Positions 18,611 to 26,740 of a stretch of 64,000 bases of DNA are shown piece by piece. A model generated the notes under the pieces. That model searched no databases. It was given only the letters and a program-made list of their open reading frames with translations, and was not told where the DNA came from. How positions within the stretch are numbered: the first letter of the stretch is position 1; each line of letters starts with the position of its first letter. This DNA is from Sphingomonas_R arantia (GTDB lineage: Bacteria; Pseudomonadota; Alphaproteobacteria; Sphingomonadales; Sphingomonadaceae): positions 1-64,000 of the forward strand of contig NZ_JBHUGS010000001.1 in assembly GCF_042682045.1 (NCBI RefSeq). Reading direction: 5' to 3'. The position numbers and the translations under genes are program-made.

Positions 18611-18724
18611 GCCCCTCTCCTTCAGGGGAGGGGTTGGGGTGGGGACAACAGCTCCACGCCGGTGACGTTGCAGGGTTGAAGCGGTCAGCCCCACCCCAAA
18701 CCCCTCCCCTAAAGGAGAGGGGCT
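18611..18724. repeat. Family A complete element between tolQ and tolR
   Basis: Arms GCCCCTCTCCTTCAGGGGAG, then GGGTTGGGGTGGGG, and the inverted CCCCTCCCCTAAAGGAGAGG. The loop is the same as in the copies at 29647, 31835 and 36676 but in the opposite orientation (GGGGCTGACCGCTTCAA read on the minus strand). In RNA it would form a very stable hairpin within the tol transcript. Confidence 0.9.
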
Positions 18725-18742
18725 TCAGAAACGCCAAACGCC

Positions 18743-19432
18743 TCACGCCTCCAGCTCCCGGCTCAGCGTCGCATGGAACCCGTCGGCAAAGCGGTTCAGC
18801 TTCGCCTCGAACCGGTTCAGCCGGTGCGTCAGGCGGTTGTACGCGATCACCGCGGGGATCGCCGCGAACAGGCCCAGCGCGGTCGCGAACAGCGCCTCCG
18901 CGATGCCCGGTGCCACCACGGCCAGATTGGTCGACTGCTTGCCCGCAATATCGGTGAACGCCCGCATGATGCCCCACACCGTGCCGAACAGCCCCACGAA
19001 CGGCGCCACCGACCCGATCGTCGCCAGGATGCTGATCCGGTCGTACAACCGGTCCATCTCCGCGCCGACCGATGCCGCCATTGCGGTCGCCAGCCGGCTG
19101 CGCGTGCCCTCGCGGTCCACCACCTTGCCTGCGGTCGACCGCCGCCATTCGCTGACGCCGGCTGAAAACACCCGCGCCGACGGCAAATCTTCCTTGCCCG
19201 CGCCGTCGTACAGTCGGTCGACGTCCTCCGCCTTCCAGAAATCGCGCTCGAACGCCTCCGATTTCGCCCCCACGCGGCGCAGCTTCATGCCGTGGCCGAT
19301 GATGATCACCCACGTCCAGATGCTGGCCAGCGTCAGGCCGATCATCACCGCCTTCACGATGATGTCCGCCTGCAGGAAGAGCGTGATCGGCGACAGCATG
19401 GATGCGCTCGTCGTCACTTCGATACCGGTCAT
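18743..19432 (-). CDS. tolQ: TolQ, MotA/TolQ/ExbB-family protein
   Basis: A 229-residue inner-membrane protein with three membrane segments: near residues 20-45, in the LATIGSVAPFVGLFGTVWGIMRAF region, and in GIAEALFATALGLFAAIPAVIAYNRL. The last two contain the family's conserved threonines that line the proton path. It works with TolR and TolA in outer-membrane constriction. The start overlaps the stop of ybgC by four bases. Confidence 0.96.
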   Translation of the reverse strand: MTGIEVTTSASMLSPITLFLQADIIVKAVMIGLTLASIWTWVIIIGHGMKLRRVGAKSEAFERDFWKAEDVDRLYDGAGKEDLPSARVFSAGVSEWRRSTAGKVVDREGTRSRLATAMAASVGAEMDRLYDRISILATIGSVAPFVGLFGTVWGIMRAFTDIAGKQSTNLAVVAPGIAEALFATALGLFAAIPAVIAYNRLTHRLNRFEAKLNRFADGFHATLSRELEA

Positions 19433-19893
19433 GCGCCCCTGTCGTCCTTTGTCAGTCGTTCGAAAATCTCTACCCAGTCGCGCGGTTGGCGGCGCGGCCG
19501 GCCGGCGGGCGACAGGAATGCCGCGGTCACCTCCGCCGTCGCCAGAACCTCGTCACCGCGCATGACTGTCTGATGAATGGCGCACGATGCCGCGCCGACC
19601 CGCACCACGCGGCTGACCACCTGCACCGCATCGTCCAGCCGCGCCGGCCGGATGTAACGGATCGCCAGGTCCGCGACCGCGTAGGCGCCGGTCCCGTCGT
19701 CCTGCGCCGCGCGCTGGTCGATCCCGGCCGCACGCAGCATGTCGGACCGTGCGCGTTCCATGTAACGCAGGTAATTGGCGTGGTAGACGACCCCGGTCAG
19801 ATCGGTGTCCTCGAAGTACACGCGCACCGCAAACCGGTGCTCCGCGCCCACAAAGCCCCCCGTATAGGGCCGGTCCAGATCGTCCCTCACCAT
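19429..19893 (-). CDS. ybgC: Tol-Pal-associated acyl-CoA thioesterase
   Basis: A 154-residue hotdog-fold 4-hydroxybenzoyl-CoA-type thioesterase. The catalytic region VYFEDTDLTGVVYHANYLRYMERARSDML holds the conserved aspartate. YbgC is the usual first gene of tol-pal operons and hydrolyses short acyl-CoAs; its link to Tol function is unclear. It heads the minus-strand cluster here and overlaps tolQ by four bases. Confidence 0.94.
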   Translation of the reverse strand: MVRDDLDRPYTGGFVGAEHRFAVRVYFEDTDLTGVVYHANYLRYMERARSDMLRAAGIDQRAAQDDGTGAYAVADLAIRYIRPARLDDAVQVVSRVVRVGAASCAIHQTVMRGDEVLATAEVTAAFLSPAGRPRRQPRDWVEIFERLTKDDRGA

Positions 19894-20173
19894 TCCGGCG
19901 GGTCTAGCGGTTAACGAAAACGAGACAACCCGATTCCACCAACCCTACTGCACCAAGGCCCCCGGCCTTCACGGGAGTGGTTGCCGTGGCTTACCGCTGC
20001 ACGACAACGCCAACGCCGGTGGACTCGTCACAGCGTTGCAGGCGCTCGATCGAATGCCCTATCCGCCAATTGCCGACGGTCGGCATACTCCTGTTCTCAC
20101 GACAACCATCGACCAGGCTGGTTCAATTCACTCGCTTGGTGCTACGCCGACGGCTCATACGGATTAAGAGGGA

Positions 20174-20737
20174 ATGACAACGTTGAGCGTCCGTAGAACT
20201 GCCTGCTTAACTGCGACGTTGCTTTCGGGAATCACGGTCCCATGGATCGCAACGGCGAAGACGCCTGTCATTCTCCAGTGCGATGCGCCCGTCGATCAAT
20301 TCGAGTTGAAGACGCAGAAAACGGCCTTGCCCTTCACAATGATCGGGACCGTGTCCGCGCTACGGATGCGCTCAAACGAGTATGTTCCATCCGGCAGCCT
20401 GAGGATCGCCAGTCCGGGCGACGCGAGCAGCGTAGGATTCCAGGTCGATGCCCCGTCTGACGACGCTGATGCATTGGACGTCACCCTCATTACGAAGAAC
20501 GGAGAAGACATAACGGAAACCCCGGAAGGAAAGGTTGCCGCAACCGGTACGATTCCGTTTCTGTTTTCCGTGACAAAATCGGGTGATGTGACGATCGTCG
20601 TCGGGGAGAAGGTCTCAAGAGCCAAATTCACGCCCGGTGCCGAAGCTCTGCTGGTTGCGACCTGCACCAGCGGTCAGTTCAAATTTACCGGGACGTTGTC
20701 CAACACTGTGCAGTCGTTGATCCCGGACACCCGATAA
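20174..20737 (+). CDS. Secreted protein of unknown function
   Basis: A 187-residue protein with an N-terminal signal peptide (about residues 1-28, ending TAKT or nearby) and a beta-rich mature part with few charges in clusters. A cysteine near each end (ILQCDAP, VATCTSG) could form a disulfide. No family is recognised. A good ribosome site (AAGAGGGA) precedes the ATG. Its third codon positions are visibly less G/C-rich than in neighbouring genes, as is the 280 bp before it, so it may be acquired or little-expressed DNA. Confidence 0.65.
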   Translation: MTTLSVRRTACLTATLLSGITVPWIATAKTPVILQCDAPVDQFELKTQKTALPFTMIGTVSALRMRSNEYVPSGSLRIASPGDASSVGFQVDAPSDDADALDVTLITKNGEDITETPEGKVAATGTIPFLFSVTKSGDVTIVVGEKVSRAKFTPGAEALLVATCTSGQFKFTGTLSNTVQSLIPDTR

Positions 20738-20778
20738 CCACAGGGTCCTTTGGGCAACACGCGGCGGCGGCGCGCGCG

Positions 20779-21813
20779 CTACCCCTCGAACAACCCGCCT
20801 TGCACGACCGTCCCCTCGGGCTCCGGCAGGCCGATATGCCCCCACGCGCGCGAATTGAGGCAGCGCCCGCGCGCCGTTCGCGCGACGAGGCCGAGCTGGA
20901 TCAGATAGGGCTCGATCACTTCCTCGATCGTGTCGCGCGGCTCGCTCAGGCCCGCGGCCAACGTCTCCACCCCCACCGGCCCGCCGCGATAGATGTCGGC
21001 GATCATCAGCAGGTAGCGCCGGTCCATCGCGTCCAGCCCCAGCGAATCGACTTCCAGCCGGGTCAGCGCGCCGTCCGCCACCTTCGCGTCCACCACCGAC
21101 GCGCCCGCCACATCGGCGAAATCGCGCACCCGGCGCAGCAACCGTCCGGCGATCCGCGGCGTCCCCCGTGCCCGCCGGGCGATCTCCACCGCGCCGTCCG
21201 CCGAAATCGCCATGCCGAGCAGCCCCGCCGCGCGCGTCACCACGCGCTCCAGTTCCTCGACCGAATAGAATTGCAGCCGGATCGGGATCCCGAACCGGTC
21301 GCGCAACGGCGTTGTCAGCAAGCCCTGCCGCGTTGTCGCCCCGACCAGCGTGAAGCGCGGCAGATCGATCCGCACGCTCCGTGCCGACGGTCCCTCGCCG
21401 ATCATCAGGTCGAGCGCGCGGTCCTCCATCGCGGGATACAGCACCTCCTCCACCGCGGGGTTCAGCCGGTGAATCTCGTCGATGAACAGGACGTCGCCGT
21501 CCTCCAGGTTGGTCAGCAGTGCGGCCAGATCGCCCGACTTCGCGATCACCGGGCCGGACGTCGCGCGGAACCCGACCCCCATCTCACGCGCCACGATCTG
21601 CGCCAGCGTCGTCTTGCCGAGGCCTGGCGGACCGAAGAACAGCACATGGTCGAGCACATCGCCGCGCGCCTTGGCCGCCGACACGAACACGCGCAGATTC
21701 TCGCGCGCCGCCTTCTGCCCCACGAAATCGTCGAGCGTCTTGGGGCGCAGCGCCGCGTCGACATCCTCGGGGCGGCGGGCGGGGGTCACCATGCGGTCGT
21801 CGTCGTCGATCAT
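20779..21813 (-). CDS. ruvB: Holliday junction branch-migration ATPase RuvB
   Basis: A 344-residue AAA+ motor. Walker A is GPPGLGKTT at residues 61-69, Walker B LFIDEIHR around 109-116, and a conserved ATTR sensor follows; the C-terminal winged-helix domain is complete. RuvB hexamers pull DNA through RuvA-bound junctions. It is normally encoded with ruvC and ruvA; here those two lie about 4.3 kb away on the same strand with unrelated genes between. A candidate LexA site lies 17-31 bp upstream. Confidence 0.97.
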   Translation of the reverse strand: MIDDDDRMVTPARRPEDVDAALRPKTLDDFVGQKAARENLRVFVSAAKARGDVLDHVLFFGPPGLGKTTLAQIVAREMGVGFRATSGPVIAKSGDLAALLTNLEDGDVLFIDEIHRLNPAVEEVLYPAMEDRALDLMIGEGPSARSVRIDLPRFTLVGATTRQGLLTTPLRDRFGIPIRLQFYSVEELERVVTRAAGLLGMAISADGAVEIARRARGTPRIAGRLLRRVRDFADVAGASVVDAKVADGALTRLEVDSLGLDAMDRRYLLMIADIYRGGPVGVETLAAGLSEPRDTIEEVIEPYLIQLGLVARTARGRCLNSRAWGHIGLPEPEGTVVQGGLFEG

Positions 21814-21829
21814 GCCGCGGCCTTAGCGC

Positions 21830-21844
21830 GTTTTGGGTCTGTTC
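21830..21844. promoter_or_regulatory. Candidate LexA (SOS) box upstream of ruvB
   Basis: On the plus strand it reads GTTTTGGGTCTGTTC. This matches the alphaproteobacterial LexA consensus GTTC-N7-GTTC at seven of eight fixed positions (GTTT instead of GTTC in the first half). It lies 17-31 bp before the ruvB start, where LexA binding would block transcription. ruvB is a common SOS gene. One mismatch and no other test make this tentative. Confidence 0.4.
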
Positions 21845-22047
21845 CAAACCGAAGGGGCCGATTCCGGCGCAACGGACATCCGATTTGCGCGCCACCCGGA
21901 CGGACGGGCATTGCGATGAACCGATCGGCTGATGCGTTAGGTGGATGCACCGAACCATGGTAGACGCGTTCATCATCGGCAGCGTCTTTGGGCGTCGGTG
22001 GCTGTGAGACTTATGTGCTCCCGCCTTTTGGCCGGAGTATATCGATC

Positions 22048-22803
22048 GTGACCCCACAGGCTGCGGCCCTCCGACTTTTCGTGAAACGCCTCGCGTCACG
22101 CTCGTGCCTGACCAACGACGAGGTGAGCGGCCTGCTCGAGCTCGGCGGCCATCTCAAACGCTACGCCGCGCATACCGATTTCGTCCGGGTCGGCGATCTG
22201 ATCGACCATAGCTGCCTGATCGTCGATGGTCTGGTGGGCCGGTTCGGCCAGAATGGCGATGGTCTGCGGCAGATTTCCGGTCTCTACATCACCGGCGACA
22301 TGGCCGATCTGCCATCGGTGGTCAGCCCCCGGGCGGGCTGGGGCATCGGCGCGCTCACAACCACCACGATTCTGCAGATTCCCCACGCGGACGTCCGCCG
22401 CCTCGCCGGGCGCCACCCTGGCGTGGCGGAGGCGCTGTGGCGCGACTGCGTCGTGGACGGGTCGATCTTTTCGGAATGGGTCGTGAACGTCGGCCGCCGC
22501 AACGCATTGTCGCGGATCGCGCATCTGTTCTGCGAAATGGCGATTCGGTGCGAGCAGGCGGGGATCGGCAGCCGCACGTCCTTCCCGTTACCGATCACGC
22601 AGTGGGATCTTGGCGATGCGACGGGCCTGACGAGCGTCCACGTCAACCGCACGCTGAAGGAACTGCGCACCGCGTCGGTCGCCGATCTGCGGTCCGGTGT
22701 CGTCACGGTTTATGACTGGGACAAGCTCGTCTCGGTCGGCGACTTCGACCCGGCGTTCCTGTTGCTCGACAGCCCGGCACCGCGGATCACCGACGCCGCC
22801 TGA
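22048..22803 (+). CDS. Crp/Fnr-family transcriptional regulator
   Basis: A 251-residue protein with an N-terminal cyclic-nucleotide-binding-like beta-roll (LIVDGLVGRFGQNGDGLRQISGLYITGDMADLPSVV) and a C-terminal winged helix with a recognition segment WDLGDATGLTSVHVNRTLKELR. The phosphate-binding cassette of true CRP is not evident and there is no Fnr-type cysteine cluster, so the effector is unknown. GTG at 22048 (GGAG upstream) gives family-like length; an upstream ATG at 21988 would add 20 atypical residues. Similar proteins in sphingomonads and rhizobia act in stress responses, but its targets here are unknown. Confidence 0.85.
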   Translation: MTPQAAALRLFVKRLASRSCLTNDEVSGLLELGGHLKRYAAHTDFVRVGDLIDHSCLIVDGLVGRFGQNGDGLRQISGLYITGDMADLPSVVSPRAGWGIGALTTTTILQIPHADVRRLAGRHPGVAEALWRDCVVDGSIFSEWVVNVGRRNALSRIAHLFCEMAIRCEQAGIGSRTSFPLPITQWDLGDATGLTSVHVNRTLKELRTASVADLRSGVVTVYDWDKLVSVGDFDPAFLLLDSPAPRITDAA

Positions 22804-22813
22804 CGCCGTGGAC

Positions 22814-23053
22814 CTAGCCAGGATGCCCCACCGCTGCGCCCAGCGTGATCGATACAACGGTCCGCCCGGCCTGATCGGTCACGACGATCCGGTCGTCGAG
22901 CGGCAACCGCCCCTCCCGCACGGCACCGGCCAGCACATCGCGGGCCGCCCGAACCGCCGCGATGCGTGCGCACCCATCGTCGGCAAGCGTCGTGCCTTCC
23001 TCGTCTTCGACGACGAACCCGCCCTCATGCAGGTGGAGGAAATACGTAGGCAC
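22814..23053 (-). CDS. DUF6894 family protein
   Basis: A 79-residue protein beginning MPTYFLHLHEGGFVVEDEEG, then ARIAAVRAARDVLAGAVREGRLPLDDRIVV. It matches the pattern of short DUF6894 proteins, numerous in sphingomonads and rhizobia, of unknown role. The start is GTG at 23053; the ATG two bases upstream is in another frame. It is convergent with the Crp-type gene (10 bp between stops) and downstream of a small gene on the same strand. Confidence 0.8.
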   Translation of the reverse strand: MPTYFLHLHEGGFVVEDEEGTTLADDGCARIAAVRAARDVLAGAVREGRLPLDDRIVVTDQAGRTVVSITLGAAVGHPG

Positions 23054-23124
23054 CCATGCGAAGCGAGCGCGGCCACGCTTCGTTCCCGTTAAAATTAATC
23101 TATGTTATTCGCCGTTTCGGCCGG

Positions 23125-23301
23125 TCAGGCGGTAGCGAAGCGCGGGACCGCGTTGTCCGTCATGTCCTGATGCAGCTGCCGGCGGTAATTCTGTGCCAGC
23201 GCACTGTGGGCCTGCCAGGAACGTTCGCACTTCGCGGCCGCCGCGGCGGCTTCCTCACGCGCGATGATTTCAGCAAGGTCGTCGGGGTTGAGTCCGTTCA
23301 T
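23125..23301 (-). CDS. Small acidic/helical protein
   Basis: A 58-residue frame (MNGLNPDDLAEIIAREEAAA, then a lysine/cysteine pair, SWQAHSALAQNYRRQLHQDM and a short tail). The ATG has GGAG nine bases upstream and the sequence looks like a single long amphipathic helix. The sequence pattern, ribosome site and position before the DUF6894 gene on the same strand support it as real. No function is known. Confidence 0.6.
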   Translation of the reverse strand: MNGLNPDDLAEIIAREEAAAAAAKCERSWQAHSALAQNYRRQLHQDMTDNAVPRFATA

Positions 23302-23555
23302 GACGTTTCACTCCGCACAAAAGATGACCTTGTCTCCCAAAATTGGCGGCGCCACGTCTTAACGCAGGTGAATAATCCTTTATAATGGCGCACGACTATT
23401 GTCTGCCGGTCGATCATCTCGCGGATCCTGCTTCCGCGCGGGCATTACGCCGAAGTCCGCGGGGTCACCCCCGCGATCGATACCCACCGATTCGCAAAAG
23501 CACGCGGGCACCCTGCCCCTCGCAATTGCGTGGCGCGAAGCAGGGTCCGAGTCGC

Positions 23556-25850
23556 CTAGAACCGCCCCGACAGCGACACGCCCAATACGCGCGGCTCGTT
23601 ATACACCGCGGCCATATAGTTCTCGATCACACCCTTCAGGTTCTTTTCCTTCGTGATGTTCCGCGCGAACAGCGCGATCTCGTACGCGCCGCCGGCCGCC
23701 TCGTACCCGATCCGCGCGCCGCCCTCGAAATTGTCCTTCGCGTAGAATTCGTCGGTCCGGTACAGCACCAGGTTCGTATAGCCCTGCATGTTCCAGTCGG
23801 TCGCGACGAACGCCCGCCCGCCATTGCCCAGCGGCACGTCGTACCGCGCCGCGAAGTTCAGATTATATTTCGGCGCGTTGGGCAGCGGGTTGCCGTCGAT
23901 CGACGCGAACGTGTTCGCCCCGACCCGGATCGTCGGATCGTTCACCGTACACACCACCACGCCGTTCAGCTGGCAGACCTGCGCATAGACGTTCGGATCC
24001 TTGATCTCGGTATGGAGCAGGCTGACCCCGGCCGTCAGCGACAGGTTCGGGATCGGGCGCAGTTCGGCATCCGCCTCGAACCCGTAACCGTCCGCCTTGT
24101 CCGCGTTGAACAGCACGCCGTTGCCGTTCACGTCGTTGCCGTTCAGCTGGATGTTCTTCACGCGGTACGCAAAGCCGGTCGCGTTCAGGCGCAGCTTGTT
24201 GTCGAACAGCCGCGTCTTGATCCCCGCCTCGTACGACGTGTTCGTCTCCGAATCCGCCGTGGTGAAGTCGGAATTGAACACTGCCGACCGCCCCTGGATC
24301 GTCGGCCCGCGGAAGCCGCGCGCCACGCGCGCATACAGGCTCACCTCCGGGCTCGCCTCGTACAGCGCACTCACGTCCCAGCTCGGCTTCGTGTCCGACA
24401 GCCGCACGAAACGCCGGCCGGTATAGGTCACGGCACCCGCCGCGGTATCGGCGGTCTTCACCAGCCGCGTCTTCTTGGTATCCTTCGTCTCGCGCGCGCC
24501 GGCGGTGATGGTCAGCTTGTCGGTGATGGCATAGCTCGCCTGCCCGAACAGTGCCCAGCTCGTGTTGACGTTGTTCAACCGCACCCAGTTGTTCGGGTTG
24601 CGCCCCGCCGTCGTCAGGAAGAATGCGCGCTGGTAGAAATCGGTCGTGTCGCGGCTGTCGAAGTAGAAGCCGCCGACCTGCCAGCGGAACCGCCCGGCAT
24701 CGTCGCTCGCCAGCCGCAGCTCCTGCGTCCACTGGTCAAGGTCGCGGATCTGACCCTGCGACTGGCCGAAACCGTTCGCTACGCCGTTGACCGGATAGAC
24801 CGACGCCGCACCGCCATCGGTATCGCCGCGGCTGTACCCGCTCGTCGTCTCGTACGCGGTGATCGACGTCAGCGTGGCGCCGCCCAGGTCCAGCCCGGCC
24901 TTCAACGACCCGCCATAGGTCTTGTACGCCTGCGGATTATTGTTCGCCTCGTCGTAGATGACGGAGTTGCGCGGCGCGATCGGATCGTTCGACCCCTTCA
25001 CCAGCCCCTGGCGCAGGAACAGGGTCGATGTGCCATCGTAATCGCGCGCATGGGCCGATGCCAGGATCGACAGCGTCTCGGTCGGCGTCAGCAGCACCTG
25101 CAACCGCGCGTCACGCTCGTCGAAACCGCCCATCGCGTTCTTCTTCGGCGTCACCGTGCCGTCGGCGCTGGCGCCCTCGTAACGGTTGTCGACATAATCG
25201 TCGCGGTGCTGGTACAGCCCGGACACCCGGATCGCGACCTTGTCCTGCACGATCGGCCCACCCACGCCGCCGTCGAACGTCACCGTGTTGTACGATCCGT
25301 ACGTCGCCTGCGCGCGACCCTCGAACGTCTGCGTCGGGCGCAGCGTGTCGAACTTGATGATGCCCGCCGTCGTGTTCCGCCCGAACAGCGACCCCTGCGG
25401 CCCGCGCAGCACCTCGATCTGACCCACGTCATAGACCGGGTTAGATTTCAGCACGACATGCTCCAGCACGACATCGTCCTGGATGATCGACACCGGCTGC
25501 GACGCGCCGAGGTAGAAATCGATATTGCCGAGCCCGCGGATGTAGAAACGCGGAAAGATCCGCCCCGTCGTCGTCTCGGCGTACAGGCTCGGCACCCGCC
25601 CCGCGAGCGCGAGCAGCGTGTCGTCGCCCCCGCTGGTGTAAGCGCGCAGATCCTCGCCGCGCACGACACCCACCGACACCGGCACGCGCTGCAGATTCTC
25701 CGACCGGCGCTCCGCGGTCACGACAATGTCTTCCAGCCCGGCGCTGTCGCTTGCCGGCGCCACCGCCTGCGCTGCCGCCAACCCGGGCGCGACCAGCGCG
25801 GCCAGACCAATACCGGCGAGAACGAGAGACTTCGAAACGATGCGCGACAC
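23556..25850 (-). CDS. TonB-dependent outer-membrane receptor
   Basis: A 764-residue protein. After a signal peptide, the TonB box region reads LEDIVVTAERR. The plug domain follows (VPVSVGVVRGEDLRAY, IEVLRGPQGSLFGRNTTAG), then a 22-strand barrel ending in a C-terminal phenylalanine (LSGRF). It belongs to the FecA/CirA-like group common in sphingomonads; substrate unknown (iron chelate, vitamin or plant-derived compound). GTG at 25850 was chosen because of the GGGGGAAG ribosome site and the signal peptide that follows. It separates ruvC-ruvA from ruvB. Confidence 0.92.
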   Translation of the reverse strand: MSRIVSKSLVLAGIGLAALVAPGLAAAQAVAPASDSAGLEDIVVTAERRSENLQRVPVSVGVVRGEDLRAYTSGGDDTLLALAGRVPSLYAETTTGRIFPRFYIRGLGNIDFYLGASQPVSIIQDDVVLEHVVLKSNPVYDVGQIEVLRGPQGSLFGRNTTAGIIKFDTLRPTQTFEGRAQATYGSYNTVTFDGGVGGPIVQDKVAIRVSGLYQHRDDYVDNRYEGASADGTVTPKKNAMGGFDERDARLQVLLTPTETLSILASAHARDYDGTSTLFLRQGLVKGSNDPIAPRNSVIYDEANNNPQAYKTYGGSLKAGLDLGGATLTSITAYETTSGYSRGDTDGGAASVYPVNGVANGFGQSQGQIRDLDQWTQELRLASDDAGRFRWQVGGFYFDSRDTTDFYQRAFFLTTAGRNPNNWVRLNNVNTSWALFGQASYAITDKLTITAGARETKDTKKTRLVKTADTAAGAVTYTGRRFVRLSDTKPSWDVSALYEASPEVSLYARVARGFRGPTIQGRSAVFNSDFTTADSETNTSYEAGIKTRLFDNKLRLNATGFAYRVKNIQLNGNDVNGNGVLFNADKADGYGFEADAELRPIPNLSLTAGVSLLHTEIKDPNVYAQVCQLNGVVVCTVNDPTIRVGANTFASIDGNPLPNAPKYNLNFAARYDVPLGNGGRAFVATDWNMQGYTNLVLYRTDEFYAKDNFEGGARIGYEAAGGAYEIALFARNITKEKNLKGVIENYMAAVYNEPRVLGVSLSGRF

Positions 25851-25976
25851 GGTCTTCCCCCAGGGGCGCGTCCATCGTCCACCCGACGCGACCCCGCTAC
25901 CCCCAAGCACGCCCGCTATGCGGCGATTGCGATGCATTTGTGACAAACCATGTCTCGATCGCACACCCGCGCGACA

Positions 25977-25996
25977 CTGTTGCACTCCTGCAACAG
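25977..25996. promoter_or_regulatory. Candidate operator palindrome upstream of TonB receptor
   Basis: CTGTTGCA (25977-25984) and TGCAACAG (25989-25996) form a perfect 8-bp inverted repeat around CTCC. It lies 127 bp upstream of the receptor start and 142 bp beyond the 3' end of ruvA, with no T-run, so an operator is more likely than a terminator. The binding protein is unknown. Confidence 0.4.
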
Positions 25997-26137
25997 CGCT
26001 TGTCTCGGGACGTCGAGCGTCGTCGCCCAACACGCTGTTCGTGCGGCAGATAGCACGGACGCTCTCCTGGCCGGGTGCGTGCCGAAGTCATCACGCCGAA
26101 CCAGCCCCCCGCAGGCCCATCCCTGCTCAGCCCAACC

Positions 26138-26740
26138 TCAGACCGGCCGCGCCGCCTTCTTCAGCGCCAGTCGGACCAGCGCATCCAGCGTCGCGCCCGG
26201 CCCCAGTTCCTCTTCCGCCGCGGTCACCGCCGCGGACGCCTCGACCGGCCGGAACCCCAGGTTCGCCAGCGCCGACAACGCATCGCCCGCCGCCGATCCC
26301 TTCACCTGCGGCGCGGTCATGCCCGGCCCCAGCACGATCCCGCCGGTCTTGTCCTTCAGCTCGGTGATGATCCGGATCGCCAGCTTCGGCCCAACGCCAT
26401 TGGCGCGCGCCACCATCGCCTTGTCGCCCGCCGCGACCGCGCGGACCAGCTCCACCGGCTCCAGCACCGACAGGATCGCCAGCGCCACGCGCCCGCCCAC
26501 GCCCTGCACCGACGTCAGCAGCCGGAACCAGTCGCGCTCCGCCCCGCTGGCAAAGCCGTAGAGCGTCATCGCATCCTCGCGGACCTGCAATTCGGTGAAC
26601 ACCATCACCTGGCCCCCAACCGGCCCCAACGCCGCCAGCGCGCGCGTCGACATCCAGACGAGATACCCGACGCCGCCCACGTCGATCACCGCATGGTCCG
26701 CCGCGCTCTCGGCCAGCACGCCCGTCAGCCGCGCGATCAT
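26138..26740 (-). CDS. ruvA: Holliday junction DNA-binding protein RuvA
   Basis: A 200-residue protein with an N-terminal OB domain (MIARLTGVLAESAADHAVID), central helix-hairpin-helix motifs (LTSVQGVGGRVALAILSVL and ANGVGPKLAIRIITELKDK) and a C-terminal RuvB-contact domain after a flexible linker. It tetramerises on four-way junctions and recruits RuvB. It overlaps ruvC by four bases. Confidence 0.96.
   Translation of the reverse strand: MIARLTGVLAESAADHAVIDVGGVGYLVWMSTRALAALGPVGGQVMVFTELQVREDAMTLYGFASGAERDWFRLLTSVQGVGGRVALAILSVLEPVELVRAVAAGDKAMVARANGVGPKLAIRIITELKDKTGGIVLGPGMTAPQVKGSAAGDALSALANLGFRPVEASAAVTAAEEELGPGATLDALVRLALKKAARPV

Noticed and set aside
23385..25943. An 852-codon open frame antisense to the TonB receptor
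   Set aside because: No ribosome site, composition dominated by R, H and P as expected of an antisense frame in G/C-rich DNA. The opposite strand is a full receptor with signal peptide, plug and barrel.
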